From: an uncultured Clostridia bacterium
Lineage (GTDB): Bacteria; Bacillota; Clostridia; TANB77; CAG-508
Length of the DNA stretch: 29,124 nt
Direction of reading: 5' to 3'
NCBI GenBank assembly: GCA_948485625.1
Contig: CAOMRW010000024.1
Location: 1 to 29,124 of the forward strand
Shown: piece by piece, positions 15,622-24,514 of the stretch
Position numbering within the stretch: position 1 is the stretch's first letter
Layout: each line of letters starts with the position of its first letter
Program-made: the position numbers and the translations under genes
The notes under the pieces: model-generated
Database searches by the model: none
Told to the model about the DNA's origin: nothing
What the model saw: only the letters and a program-made list of their open reading frames with translations

Positions 15622-15716
15622 GGGATTTGGGGACGGGTTAAAAATCCCTATTTTTATTAAAAATTTTTACAAAATTTTTTATAATATAAGGATTTTTAAC
15701 CCGTCCCCAAATCCTT
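15622..15716. repeat. REP/BIME-like inverted pair E5
   Basis: Arms 15622-15649 and 15688-15716 are reverse complements with a mismatch at the end. Each unit has outer stem GGATTT/AAATCC around GGGGACGGGTTA. The right arm ends 2 nt before the obg stop (15719-15721); the left arm is about 20 nt upstream of the lysS start. Confidence 0.85.
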
Positions 15717-15718
15717 AT

Positions 15719-16995
15719 TTATTCATACCACTCAAGTTCCCAATCAGAAATCTTAACAGTGTCTCCTTCACAAACTCCAAGTTCTTTTAATTTATCCTCT
15801 ATGCCCATATTTTTAAGACATTTTTGGAAATAGTACATTGATTCATTATCTTCAATATTAATTCTTCCCATAAGTCTATCAACTGCTCTACCTTTTACAT
15901 AGAATATTCCATCTTCTTCATAAGTTTCCCATTCTTGTTCTTTATCTTGAAGTGTGAATACAACTTTATCTTCAATTTCAACAATTTCTTCTTTTGGTAA
16001 TGTTTTCAACACTTCTGTAACGTGGTCTATAAGTTTTTCAACCCCTTCTCCTGTTACAGATGATATTTTAAATAATTCTAATTTTTCTTTTTTTGCTAAT
16101 TCTTCTAATTTTTTATAATTTGTATCATCTTGCATACTATCAATTTTAGTGGCAACTAAAATCTGTTTTCGTTTTACCAACTTTTCACTATATTTTGCCA
16201 ATTCCTTATTTATTGTATAATAATCTTCAATTGGCTCTCTACCCTCTTGTCCAGAAACATCTATAAAATGTAAAAGTAATCTTGTCCTTTCAACATGTCT
16301 TAAAAATTGAATTCCAAGTCCCACTCCTTCACTTGCTCCTTCTATAATTCCTGGTATATCTGCTATTACAAATCCATCACCATTTTTTGTTTTTACAACC
16401 CCTAAGTTTGGATTTATAGTTGTAAAATGATAATTTGCAATTTTAGGTCTTGCATCTGTTACTGTTGATAAAAATGTTGATTTTCCTACATTTGGAAATC
16501 CTAAAAGTCCAACATCTGCTAATAATTTAAGTTCTAATATAAGTTCCTTTTCTTCACCTTTTTCTCCATCTTCTGAAAATCTAGGTGCTTGTCTTGTTGC
16601 TGTTGCAAAATGTGAGTTTCCTCTTCCTCCTCTACCACCTTTTAATATAAGTTCTTTTTGATTTGGATTTGATAAATCTGCAACCACTTTCCCAGTCTCT
16701 GCATCTTTTACAACTGTACCTATTGGAACTTTTATATATAAATGTTCTCCATATTTTCCATTACAGTGATTTCCACTTCCATTTTCTCCATCTTTTGCTT
16801 TAAATTTTTTATTATATCTAAAATCTATTAATGTATTTTTATCTTTATCAACTTGAAAATAGATATTTCCACCATTTCCTCCATCGCCTCCGGTCTGGTC
16901 CGGCCTGCTGCTACATATTTTTCTCTTCTAAATGTTGCTGCTCCATTGCCTCCATTACCAGATTTTATTATTATTTTTGTATAATCTGTAAACAT
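15719..16995 (-). pseudogene. obg: GTPase Obg (CgtA), frameshifted near the N-terminus
   Basis: Obg is a ribosome-associated GTPase, essential in B. subtilis, acting in 50S assembly and stress/sporulation signalling. The start at 16995 (GAGGAGAGG upstream) gives MFTDYTKIIIKSGNGGNGAA, the glycine-rich Obg fold. After EKYVAAG the frame shifts: two extra C, relative to an expected GGCGGACCAGACGGAGGC, lie at 16889-16904, and the shifted frame stops at 16828. The correct frame resumes as DGGNGGNIYFQVDKDK and runs to the end, with ADVGLLGFPNVGKSTFL (G1), DIPGIIEGA (G3) and the C-terminal OCT domain to WELEWYE. Because the gene is usually essential, sequence error is a serious possibility. Confidence 0.9.
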
Positions 16996-17009
16996 TTTTC
17001 CTCTCCTCA

Positions 17010-17090
17010 GTGTGCCAAAGGGGGCGTCCCTTTTTGTCACACTTTTAAATTTTATTTTTGTGCCAAAAAGGGACGCCCCCTTTGGCACAC
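17010..17090. repeat. REP/BIME-like inverted pair E6
   Basis: Arms 17010-17041 and 17059-17090 match as reverse complements with one difference. Each has outer stem GTGCCAAA/TTTGGCAC around the core GGGGGCGTCCCT. It ends just before the trpS stop (17092-17094) and lies directly upstream of the obg ribosome binding site. Element E2 next to recG is a single unit of the same family. Confidence 0.85.
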
Positions 17091-17091
17091 T

Positions 17092-18105
17092 TTAGTCAAA
17101 ATAATTTAGCATCATTGCATCTTTAACTTTTTTCATAGTTTCTTTTGCAACTGTTCTTGCTTTTTCTGTTCCTTCAATTAAAATTTTATCAACTTCTTCT
17201 GGATGTGTTTCATAATATGCTCTTTTTTCTCTTATTGGTCTTAATTCTTCTATTATATTTGCTGCCAATTGTTTTTTACATGCTACACATCCTCTTTTTC
17301 CTGCTTTGCATTCTTCACATACTGTTTTTACATCTTCTTTTGCTGTAAATAAGTTGTGATAATATGCAACCATACATACATCAGGATTTCCTAAATCATC
17401 TTTTTTTATTCTATTAGGGTCTGTTACTGCACTCATTACTTTTTTTGTTATTTCTTCTTCACTGTCTGATAAATATATCGCATTTCCTAGAGATTTTCCC
17501 ATTTTTTCATTTCCGTCTAATCCTTTTATTCTCTTTGATTTTGATAAAACTGCTTTTGGCTCTTTTAAAATTCCCTCTCCATATATACTATTAAATTTTC
17601 TTACTATTTCTCTACATTGTTCAATTAATGGTTCTTGGTCTTCTCCTACTGGTACTAATTCTCCTTCAAATGTTGTTATATCTGCTGCTTGACTTACTGG
17701 ATATCCTAGAAATCCATATGTTACGCTTTCACCAAATAGTTCTTTCTTTTGTGCAATTTCTGTTTTTACTGTTGGATTTCTTTGTAATCTAGCTATTGTG
17801 ACTAAATTTGAATAGAATATTGTTAATTCTGCTGTTTCTGGTATCATTGATTGTATATATATTGTTGTTTTATTGGGGTCTATTCCAACTGATAAATAGT
17901 CTATTGCTACTTCTCTTACATTTTTTCTTACTTTTTCTGGATTATTAAAGTTGTCTGTTAGTGCTTGAACATCTGCTATTAATATAAATGGGTCATATTC
18001 TGGATTTTCTTGCATTTCTAATCTTGTTTTTAATGAACCAAAATAATGTCCTATATGTAATCTTCCTGTAGGTCTATCTCCTGTTAATATTCTTTTTTTA
18101 TCCAT
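17092..18105 (-). CDS. trpS: Tryptophanyl-tRNA synthetase
   Basis: A class I synthetase of 337 aa. The HIGH-type signature is in GDRPTGRLHIGHYFGSL near the N-terminus and the KMSKS-type signature is KMGKSLGNAIYL. AADITTFEGELVPVGEDQ is the Trp-recognition region. A CEECKAGKRGCVACKK cysteine cluster near residue 270 is seen in clostridial-type TrpS proteins and could bind zinc. GAGAGGAT precedes the ATG. It has its own promoter (18147-18175); the short leader leaves no room for a T-box riboswitch. Confidence 0.96.
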   Translation of the reverse strand: MDKKRILTGDRPTGRLHIGHYFGSLKTRLEMQENPEYDPFILIADVQALTDNFNNPEKVRKNVREVAIDYLSVGIDPNKTTIYIQSMIPETAELTIFYSNLVTIARLQRNPTVKTEIAQKKELFGESVTYGFLGYPVSQAADITTFEGELVPVGEDQEPLIEQCREIVRKFNSIYGEGILKEPKAVLSKSKRIKGLDGNEKMGKSLGNAIYLSDSEEEITKKVMSAVTDPNRIKKDDLGNPDVCMVAYYHNLFTAKEDVKTVCEECKAGKRGCVACKKQLAANIIEELRPIREKRAYYETHPEEVDKILIEGTEKARTVAKETMKKVKDAMMLNYFD

Positions 18106-18146
18106 ATTAAAATATCCTCTCTGTTTTTCTCTTTCTCAATGATACT

Positions 18147-18175
18147 AGTATACCATATATTGGTTAAAATTTCAA
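18147..18175 (-). promoter_or_regulatory. Sigma-A promoter of trpS
   Basis: On the minus strand TTGAAA (18170-18175), a 17-bp spacer and TATACT (18147-18152), about 40 nt before the start codon. It may drive trpS-obg-lysS-fic and beyond, since no clear terminator interrupts that run other than the repeat hairpins. Confidence 0.65.
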
Positions 18176-18191
18176 ATAAAATATAGTATTT

Positions 18192-19475
18192 TTAAATATC
18201 AAATTCTATTTCTTCTTTTTTATATTCATTTGCCTTTAAACCTGTTCTTGTTTTCATGTAACTTATTAGAGCAATTGTTACAATCATAAAAATAATTCCT
18301 GTTAATAATGTTGAATGTGCAGTATTAATAATTGCTAATAAATAAGAGCCTAAAAATCCAATCAGCATTCTAAAAACATTTCTACTTATAGCATTAATAG
18401 AATATATCTTTGGAAGTATTTGTGGATTTGCAAAGTTACTTAAATATCTAGTCATTAAGACTCCAAAAGCACCTTTATTTGTATTTATTATAATATAAAA
18501 TATCATTATAAAAATCATAATAGTATTTGGCATCATTTTGCTCAATCCTACTACACCTGTCAATATAATCATAATAGCTGTTGTGATTGATAATACTGAT
18601 AATGTTTTATTTCTAAATTTTTTATGCATTTTTAATTGAATTTTTGAACCAATACCTGACGCAATTCCAACTACTGCTGCTACAATAGCAATCCATGTTG
18701 CTGATATTCCTACATCTTTTAATAAACTTGTTCTATAAGTACTAACTAAACAAAAAACTCCCCACATAATTCCTGAATATATAATTAAACTTCTTAATCT
18801 ATTTGATTTTATTATAAATTTAAATGAATGTTTTAAGTCTAAAATATACTCCTTAGTACTAAATTTTCCAATTTTACTATTTTTATCAACGTCTTTTAAC
18901 TCATAAAATTTAAATGATAAAAATGTTGCAATTATAGAAATTATTATTGATCCAACAACTGGAAAATATGGATTTATATTATATAAAAAACCAGCTAAAA
19001 CTGCAGTAATTGCATTTAAATAATAATAATTTTTATTACCTCTTCCTTCAATTTTAGAAAAAATCTCTCCTTTTATATTGCCATCTGGAATTGACATATT
19101 TAAAAGTGTTGTATCAGATATATCTTTTACTGAAAAACATATAGCACTAAAAAAATTTGCTATAATTAAGCTCGTTAAATCTTTGGCAAATACTATTATT
19201 AATAGATATGCTGTATTAAATATATTTGCTAATATTGTACATTTTCTAGTTCCTATCTTATCAACTAGTATATTAGCAGGTATTTGCAACATTATCATAA
19301 ATAATGCATAAAAAGAAGATTGTAATACAACATCTGATGCACTTATATTTTTTACCTGTGTTAAAAATAAAAAATCAATTGCATAAAAAAATAGTATATC
19401 CATAGATATTGATCTATATATTGAGTATAATTTCATATTTTGTTTTCTTGCCTGTACATTCATATCATTTTTCAT
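18192..19475 (-). CDS. Major facilitator superfamily transporter
   Basis: A 427-aa protein with about 12 membrane helices. The loop between helices 2 and 3 reads ILVDKIGTRKC, a variant of the MFS signature (D-x-x-G-x-R), and a central cytoplasmic loop (FYELKDVDKNSKIGKFSTKEY) separates the halves. Substrate unknown; overall it resembles drug-efflux-type MFS proteins of Firmicutes. GAGAGGA lies 8 nt before the ATG at 19475. It is monocistronic: trpS begins after it from its own promoter. Confidence 0.85.
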   Translation of the reverse strand: MKNDMNVQARKQNMKLYSIYRSISMDILFFYAIDFLFLTQVKNISASDVVLQSSFYALFMIMLQIPANILVDKIGTRKCTILANIFNTAYLLIIVFAKDLTSLIIANFFSAICFSVKDISDTTLLNMSIPDGNIKGEIFSKIEGRGNKNYYYLNAITAVLAGFLYNINPYFPVVGSIIISIIATFLSFKFYELKDVDKNSKIGKFSTKEYILDLKHSFKFIIKSNRLRSLIIYSGIMWGVFCLVSTYRTSLLKDVGISATWIAIVAAVVGIASGIGSKIQLKMHKKFRNKTLSVLSITTAIMIILTGVVGLSKMMPNTIMIFIMIFYIIINTNKGAFGVLMTRYLSNFANPQILPKIYSINAISRNVFRMLIGFLGSYLLAIINTAHSTLLTGIIFMIVTIALISYMKTRTGLKANEYKKEEIEFDI

Positions 19476-19535
19476 ATGTATTTTCCTCTCACATTAGTAT
19501 ATTTAATCCTTGTCAACTTCTATAATTATAATTGG

Positions 19536-19564
19536 ATTTTAACATATACTCTATTATTTTTCAA
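19536..19564 (-). promoter_or_regulatory. Probable promoter of the MFS gene
   Basis: On the minus strand TTGAAA (19559-19564), a 17-bp spacer and TAAAAT (19536-19541), leaving a leader of about 55 nt. Confidence 0.5.
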
Positions 19565-19619
19565 TAAAATTAATATTTATGTTTTTATTTTTTAATTGTC
19601 CTCTTTTCGCTTTACATAC

Positions 19620-19648
19620 AAAAAAGACGCCACCTCTTTGGTAGCGCC
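19620..19648 (-). terminator. Intrinsic terminator downstream of the second variable protein
   Basis: On the minus strand GGCGCTACC (19640-19648) pairs with GGTGGCGTC (19626-19634), 9 bp with two G-U pairs, loop AAAGA, followed by T6. It lies about 195 nt after the stop codon at 19844. Confidence 0.75.
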
Positions 19649-19698
19649 ACCATTAGTGTAAAAATTTATATTTTCTACTCAAAAATTTAATAATAATT

Positions 19699-19732
19699 TA
19701 TATATTACTCTTAAATTATCGAGTAATATATA
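19699..19732. terminator. AT-rich hairpin in the 3' region of the second variable protein
   Basis: TATATATTACTC (19699-19710) and GAGTAATATATA (19721-19732) form a perfect 12-bp stem with a 10-nt loop, followed on the plus strand by ATTTTTC. It may be a weak bidirectional terminator. Together with 19620-19648 it is the only clear structure in the 368-nt gap 19476-19843 apart from the MFS promoter. Confidence 0.45.
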
Positions 19733-19843
19733 ATTTTTCACAATAATATATTGACATTCATTAGATTATGTTTTTTTCTAAATTTATAATTTCAAAACTA
19801 ACGTTTTTACATTTTTAAATTATGACTTTAACATTCAATTCTA

Positions 19844-21157
19844 CTAATAAAGTGTAGCACGTGGGCTAACAACAATAAGGAAGATATCAGAAACAGTATA
19901 ACTATCACGCTTAGAAGCTGAACTGTCAGGGCCACTTAGGGCATAATTGCCTCCTCTGATAGTACAAGGAAAAGTGCTACTAGACATATATTGCTCTAGT
20001 GTCCATTCACACTGATTAGAAGCAAAATTGTAAATGTTCATTTTGTTAGTCTGCTCTGATGCTCCTGTTGTTAATACTTGATAATAACTTATATTACTTG
20101 AGGTTTGACTTGATTTCACATAGTTTTCTGTATCTTCATTAAACGGTTTCCATATACTTGTTGAACTATTTGGCTCTGTATTATACATTCCTCTACTTAG
20201 TGTTAAACTACTATTTGCATAATTTCCCCATTCTTTACAATCTCCTTTCGTTATTACACTTCCTTCTTTTTCATCTATAAATTTACATGTTAAATCCCAC
20301 TGGATTCCAAATAACAAACTAGTTGTTTTATTTGCATCTGGGTTCATTCTATCTGCTAGTATTTGTGATTGACTACATGTTATATAATTATATGGTATTT
20401 GATCTACTCTACTTACTGCTTCTCCTGTTATTCCACTTGTTTTTGTTCTAGTTATATTATTTAATGTTGCTGTAGCATCTCCTATTTCATATCTACTTAT
20501 CCAGAATCCTCCATTTGAAAATACACTACTTAACATCTTTTCATAATTTTCCTTATATTCATAATATGTTAATCCACATCCATTATTTAATTTCTTTTGT
20601 TCTTCTGTTAAATTTGTAGTTCTTTCATTTACTAATGTTGAACCATCTAAAGCATACCATTCATCTTCATATCTACTATCTCTATAATTCGTTGGAGTTG
20701 TTACATAATTTATTAAATCTGCTTTTATTGTATCATATTGGTTTGATTCTGTTGCTGTAAATATAGTCTTAGGTACTTCTACCCATGTCCATTCATTATC
20801 TTTACTGTCTTTTATTACTATCCCTTTATTTGCATCTCCTTCTATAACTTCTTTTGTTCCATCTGGCATTGCACTTACTGGGTCTGTTATAGATGTATCT
20901 ACATTTTTTATTTCTTCTCCTAAATTACTTCCTCCACCTGGATTGTTTTCTAAATATTCATTCACTGTATCTTCATATTCTTTTAATGTTGTATTTTCTT
21001 TTTCTTGGGCTTCTAATGATTTATTTTTTGCCTCCCCTGCTTTCTCAAATAATCCACTTCCTGTTAGACTTGCTATTGATATTCCTGCTAATATTAAAAG
21101 AATTATTATTGTTATCACTAAAGCAATTAGTGTTATACCTTTGTTTTGTTTCTTCAT
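19844..21157 (-). CDS. Prepilin-like protein fused to a DGR-type variable lectin-fold domain
   Basis: A 437-aa protein. The N-terminus MKKQNKGITLIALVITIII is a class III/type IV-like prepilin leader (cut after the Gly) with one hydrophobic helix; the Glu usual at position 5 of mature pilins is absent. A helical Glu/Lys linker follows, then from about residue 95 a formylglycine-generating-enzyme/C-type-lectin domain (WTWVEVPKTIF, GGFWISRYEIGDA, NIYNFASNQCEWTLEQY) ending SPRATLY. The ending aligns with the first DGR variable protein (NIYGIAGNLEEWTQEQY ... CFRATLCIK). So it is a surface-displayed target of a DGR, probably on a pilus-like fibre or membrane anchored. No avd, template repeat or reverse transcriptase is nearby, so it is a remote target. 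GGAGG lies 12 nt before the ATG. Confidence 0.8.
   Translation of the reverse strand: MKKQNKGITLIALVITIIILLILAGISIASLTGSGLFEKAGEAKNKSLEAQEKENTTLKEYEDTVNEYLENNPGGGSNLGEEIKNVDTSITDPVSAMPDGTKEVIEGDANKGIVIKDSKDNEWTWVEVPKTIFTATESNQYDTIKADLINYVTTPTNYRDSRYEDEWYALDGSTLVNERTTNLTEEQKKLNNGCGLTYYEYKENYEKMLSSVFSNGGFWISRYEIGDATATLNNITRTKTSGITGEAVSRVDQIPYNYITCSQSQILADRMNPDANKTTSLLFGIQWDLTCKFIDEKEGSVITKGDCKEWGNYANSSLTLSRGMYNTEPNSSTSIWKPFNEDTENYVKSSQTSSNISYYQVLTTGASEQTNKMNIYNFASNQCEWTLEQYMSSSTFPCTIRGGNYALSGPDSSASKRDSYTVSDIFLIVVSPRATLY
19855..19965 (-). other. Putative DGR variable repeat of the second variable protein
   Basis: On the minus strand the 15 codons from CGT (KRDSYT) to AGC (VVSPR) all end in C or T, followed by CCACGTGCTACACTTT. 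The CGTGCTAC-CTTT end is shared with the first variable repeat (3872-3985). Boundaries are approximate; no template repeat is in the window to define them. Confidence 0.55.
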
Positions 21158-21588
21158 TTTTTATCATTTCCTCCTTAGTTTTTTATATTTTTTCTTTGCT
21201 TATTATTTATATTTTCAAAAATAATATACTCTGTTTTGTTTTTCTTTACTTTTTATTAGTTATTTTTTTAATTTTTAAATAAAAAATGTATTCAAAATTT
21301 GTATTTCTATTTTAATGGATTATTCAGTTTTGAAAGTACTTATTTGTATAAATATATAATATATGTATTTTAATTATATTAAAACATTTTTATTTTTTCA
21401 ATACTTTTTCAATTTTTATATAATAATATCATTATCCAACATTATATTTTTTATTTATTTTTCACACAATAAAAATAACATATTTAATTGTTAATCATTT
21501 TGCATAAATTTAAATTACTCAACATTTTTCATTGATATATTAAAAATTCAAACTACCTCTTTTGCAACTATAAAATAAAATGAATTTT
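21158..21588. other. Long AT-rich intergenic region, divergent
   Basis: This 431-nt stretch separates the divergent second variable protein and dapA. It is nearly all A and T, with long T and A runs. I see no open frame with a ribosome binding site, no RNA gene and no strong hairpin. The promoter of the variable protein gene must lie in its left part, but I could not choose one -35/-10 pair over others. Confidence 0.5.
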
Positions 21589-21616
21589 TTGTCTCCAATG
21601 TAAATAAATATATAAT
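21589..21616 (+). promoter_or_regulatory. Probable promoter of dapA
   Basis: TTGTCT (21589-21594), a 16-bp spacer and TATAAT (21611-21616), about 26 nt before the start codon. The leader is short, so there is no lysine riboswitch. Confidence 0.5.
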
Positions 21617-21642
21617 ATAAAAAATTTCAAAGGAGTATATAA

Positions 21643-22518
21643 ATGAAAAAAATACTATTCAAAGGAGCAGCATCAGCAGTTCCAACCCCATTTGATGAAA
21701 GTGGAGTAAACATTAAAGAATTCGAAAAATTCTTAGAATTCCAAATCCAAAACAAAATAGATGCTTTAATAGTATGTGGAACAACTGGTGAAAGTTCAAC
21801 AATGACAAAAGAAGAAAAAATAGAAACTATAAAATGTGCTGTTAAAGTATCAAATGGAAGAGTTCCCATTATCGCTGGTACAGGTTCAAATAACACAAAA
21901 GAAGCAATAACAATGTCTAAAATTGCTGAAGAACTAGGTGTTGATGGAGTACTAATAGTAACACCTTATTACAATAAAACAACACAAACAGGATTAATCC
22001 AGCACTATAAAGCAATAAGCGACAATATAACAATTCCAATAATTCTATATAATGTCCCAAGTAGAACTGGATTAAACATCAATCCTGAAACATGCTGGGA
22101 ATTATCAAAAATCGAAAATATTGTCGCAATAAAAGAAGCTAGTGGGAATTTATCTCAAGTTGCACAAATAGCACATTTATGTAGAGATAATTTACACATC
22201 TATTCTGGAAATGATGACCAAGCACTTCCAATATGTTCTTTAGGAGGATTAGGAGTAATATCTGTTTTATCTAATATAAAACCACAATTTACACATGATA
22301 TGATTTTTGATTTTCTTAATGGCAATATAACTGAATCAACAAAAAAACAATTAGATTGCATTCCTTTAATTAATAATCTTTTTTCAGAAGTCAACCCAAT
22401 TCCAATTAAAGCTTGTTTAAATAAAATTGGTTTTAATTTTGGAAAGCCTAGACTTCCTTTAATCGAAATGGATAAAGAAAAACAAGAAATTCTATTTAAA
22501 GAACAAAATAAGAATTGA
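21643..22518 (+). CDS. dapA: 4-hydroxy-tetrahydrodipicolinate synthase
   Basis: DapA condenses pyruvate and aspartate semialdehyde, the first committed step to diaminopimelate and lysine; the pathway also feeds dipicolinate in spores. A 291-aa TIM-barrel protein with ALIVCGTTGESSTMTKEEK, the catalytic Tyr in ILYNVPSRTG and the Schiff-base Lys in VAIKEASGNL. The GTTGE loop favours DapA over N-acetylneuraminate lyase relatives. AAAGGAG is 7 nt before the ATG. It stands alone on the plus strand, without other dap genes, and runs into palindrome E7, converging with yqeY. Its codons use more third-position A than the minus-strand genes, as expected for the opposite strand. Confidence 0.95.
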   Translation: MKKILFKGAASAVPTPFDESGVNIKEFEKFLEFQIQNKIDALIVCGTTGESSTMTKEEKIETIKCAVKVSNGRVPIIAGTGSNNTKEAITMSKIAEELGVDGVLIVTPYYNKTTQTGLIQHYKAISDNITIPIILYNVPSRTGLNINPETCWELSKIENIVAIKEASGNLSQVAQIAHLCRDNLHIYSGNDDQALPICSLGGLGVISVLSNIKPQFTHDMIFDFLNGNITESTKKQLDCIPLINNLFSEVNPIPIKACLNKIGFNFGKPRLPLIEMDKEKQEILFKEQNKN

Positions 22519-22519
22519 T

Positions 22520-22595
22520 GGTGATAGGGGGCCAGGTCTTAAATCCCCATTTTTTGTACAAAAAATGGGGATTTAAGACCTGGCCCCTTATCACC
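22520..22595. repeat. REP/BIME-like near-perfect palindrome E7
   Basis: A 76-bp palindrome with 38-bp arms and one mismatch, centred on TGTACA (22555-22560). Each arm contains the unit GGGGCCAGGTCTTAAATCCCC, the same core as E3. It starts 1 nt after the dapA stop and lies 20 nt from the yqeY stop, so as RNA it would form a very strong hairpin at the 3' end of both convergent transcripts. Confidence 0.88.
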
Positions 22596-22615
22596 ACTGT
22601 ATATTTTACTTCTTT

Positions 22616-23056
22616 TTACACTAACAATTTTTTAACAACCTCACTTATAGTCTTTCCATCAGTTGCTGCTCCTATTTTTTCTTTTGAAGTTTTCATTACT
22701 ACACCCATTTCTTTTATAGATGTTGCTCCTATGTCTTCTATTATTTCTTTTACAATTTTCTCAACTTCTTCTACTGATAATTGTTTAGGTAAATATTCAG
22801 ATAAAATTGCTAATTCCTCTCTATTTTGATTAACTAGATCTTCTCTTCCACTTTTCACAAAGTCTGCTTCAGCATCTTTTCTTTTTTTAGACTCTTTAGC
22901 TATTATATCAACTATTTGTTCATCATCAACTTCAATTCCTTTATCTTTTTCAATTTGTAAAACTGCTGCTCTTATCATTTGAATTGTATTTTTTCTTATT
23001 AAATTTTTATCTTTCATTGCTTCTTTTAAATCATTTAATAACTTTTCTTTTAACAT
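22616..23056 (-). CDS. GatB/YqeY domain protein
   Basis: A 146-aa YqeY-like protein: LNDLKEAMKDKNLIRKNTIQ at the N-terminus, KSGREDLVNQNREELAILSEYLPKQLS in the middle and MGVVMKTSKEKIGAATDGK near the end, all typical. The domain resembles the tRNA-binding tail of the amidotransferase subunit GatB; a role with tRNA is assumed but not proven. The frame opens upstream at a TTG (23074), but AAGGA directly precedes the ATG at 23056. It is the last gene of the pth-to-yqeY run and ends at palindrome E7. Confidence 0.9.
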   Translation of the reverse strand: MLKEKLLNDLKEAMKDKNLIRKNTIQMIRAAVLQIEKDKGIEVDDEQIVDIIAKESKKRKDAEADFVKSGREDLVNQNREELAILSEYLPKQLSVEEVEKIVKEIIEDIGATSIKEMGVVMKTSKEKIGAATDGKTISEVVKKLLV

Positions 23057-23130
23057 AATAATTCCTTCTTTCAAAAATATTTAAATATATAATAAACTAA
23101 CAATTAACCACAAAAATAATATTATAATAT

Positions 23131-24501
23131 TTAATCACAAATTCTTCCTATTAAATCATAATTGCTTACTTTTTCAATTTTACAATCTATAAAAGTATTT
23201 AAAATATCTCCTATCTTAAATCTAGCATCATTTTCTATATATACTAATCCATCTTCTTCTGGAACATCTTGCATTGTTCTTCCAACAAAAAACTTACCAT
23301 CAAAAGACATATCTTCTATTAAAATTTTATATACTTTTCCAATTCTATTTTCTAGATTTTGTTGAGAAATTTCTGCCTGCATCTTCATTATTTTATTATA
23401 TCTTGCCTTTTTAGTATTACCATGTATTTGTCCTGGCAAACGTGCAGCAGGGGTTCCTTCTTCTTTTGAATACATAAATGTTCCTAATTTATCAAATTTA
23501 ATCATTTTAACAAAATCATACAATTCATTAAAATCATTTTCATTTTCTCCTGGAAACCCTACAATCAAACTAGTTCTTAATGTAACATCTGGAATTTGCT
23601 TTCTAATTTTTTCTATTATATTTATTATATTTTCCTTACTTGTCTTTCTGTTCATCTTTTTTAGTATTGAATTAGATATATGTTGAATTGGAATATCAAA
23701 ATAATTTGCAATCTTTCTATTTTTAGCAACTGTTTCTATCAATTCTTCTGTTATTCCTTCTGGATATGAATATAAAAATCTAATCCATTCTATTCCATCT
23801 ATTTCGCTTAATTTTTCTAACAATTCTGAAAGTTTACTTTCTCCATATAAATCAATTCCATATTTAGTAGTATCTTGTGCAATTACAATTATTTCTTTAA
23901 ATCCTTTTTTAGCAAGCATTTCTGCTTCTTTTAAAATTTCTTCCATTTTCCTACTTATAAACGAACCTCTTATGTATGGAATTGCACAATATGTACATTT
24001 ATTACTACATCCTTCACCTATTTTTAAATATGCATAATTTTTTCCTGTCGTAATAACCCTTTTGTAAAACTCATTAAATGTTGGCATTGGAAGTGGCTTT
24101 ATATCAGATACCTTTTTAATATTCTTTGTTTTTGCTTTTACAACAATATCTCTTTTTATTAAATCTTCTATCTTATCCCATAACTTATCATATTCATCTA
24201 TTTTTATAAATAAATCAACTTCTGGCAATGATTTAATTAAATCTTCATAATATCTTTGTACTAAGCATCCCATTACAATCAAATATTTACATCTTTGCAT
24301 TTTATATTCAGCCATTTCTAAGATAGTATTAATAGCCTCCTCTTTCGCAGATTCGATAAAACCACATGTATTAATTACTAAAATATCTGCTTCTTTTGGA
24401 TCATTTACTATCTTATAATTATTATTTTTAAACATTCCTATTGTTATTTCAGTATCTATTAAGTTTTTACTACATCCAAGTGATATAAATCCTACATTCA
24501 T
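23131..24501 (-). CDS. rimO: Ribosomal protein S12 methylthiotransferase RimO
   Basis: RimO adds a methylthio group to an aspartate of ribosomal protein S12. A 456-aa radical-SAM methylthiotransferase: N-terminal UPF0004 domain with three cluster cysteines (ISLGCSKN, INTCGFIES, VMGCLVQR), the radical SAM motif GEGCSNKCTYCAIPYIRG, and a C-terminal TRAM domain. The ISLGCSKNLIDTE start and AIPYIRGSFISR favour RimO over MiaB. GGAGGAG lies about 6 nt before the ATG at 24501. It is separated from the upstream RNase gene by repeat E8. Confidence 0.95.
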   Translation of the reverse strand: MNVGFISLGCSKNLIDTEITIGMFKNNNYKIVNDPKEADILVINTCGFIESAKEEAINTILEMAEYKMQRCKYLIVMGCLVQRYYEDLIKSLPEVDLFIKIDEYDKLWDKIEDLIKRDIVVKAKTKNIKKVSDIKPLPMPTFNEFYKRVITTGKNYAYLKIGEGCSNKCTYCAIPYIRGSFISRKMEEILKEAEMLAKKGFKEIIVIAQDTTKYGIDLYGESKLSELLEKLSEIDGIEWIRFLYSYPEGITEELIETVAKNRKIANYFDIPIQHISNSILKKMNRKTSKENIINIIEKIRKQIPDVTLRTSLIVGFPGENENDFNELYDFVKMIKFDKLGTFMYSKEEGTPAARLPGQIHGNTKKARYNKIMKMQAEISQQNLENRIGKVYKILIEDMSFDGKFFVGRTMQDVPEEDGLVYIENDARFKIGDILNTFIDCKIEKVSNYDLIGRICD

Positions 24502-24514
24502 TTTTTACTCCTCC

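Noticed and set aside
16996..17088. Extended N-terminus for the Obg fragment (MPKGASLFG...)
   Set aside because: It is translation of repeat E6; the ATG at 16995 has a strong GAGGAGAGG and matches the family start.
18106..18191. T-box riboswitch in front of trpS
   Set aside because: The leader between the promoter and the start codon is only about 40 nt, with no terminator/antiterminator pair or T-box sequence.
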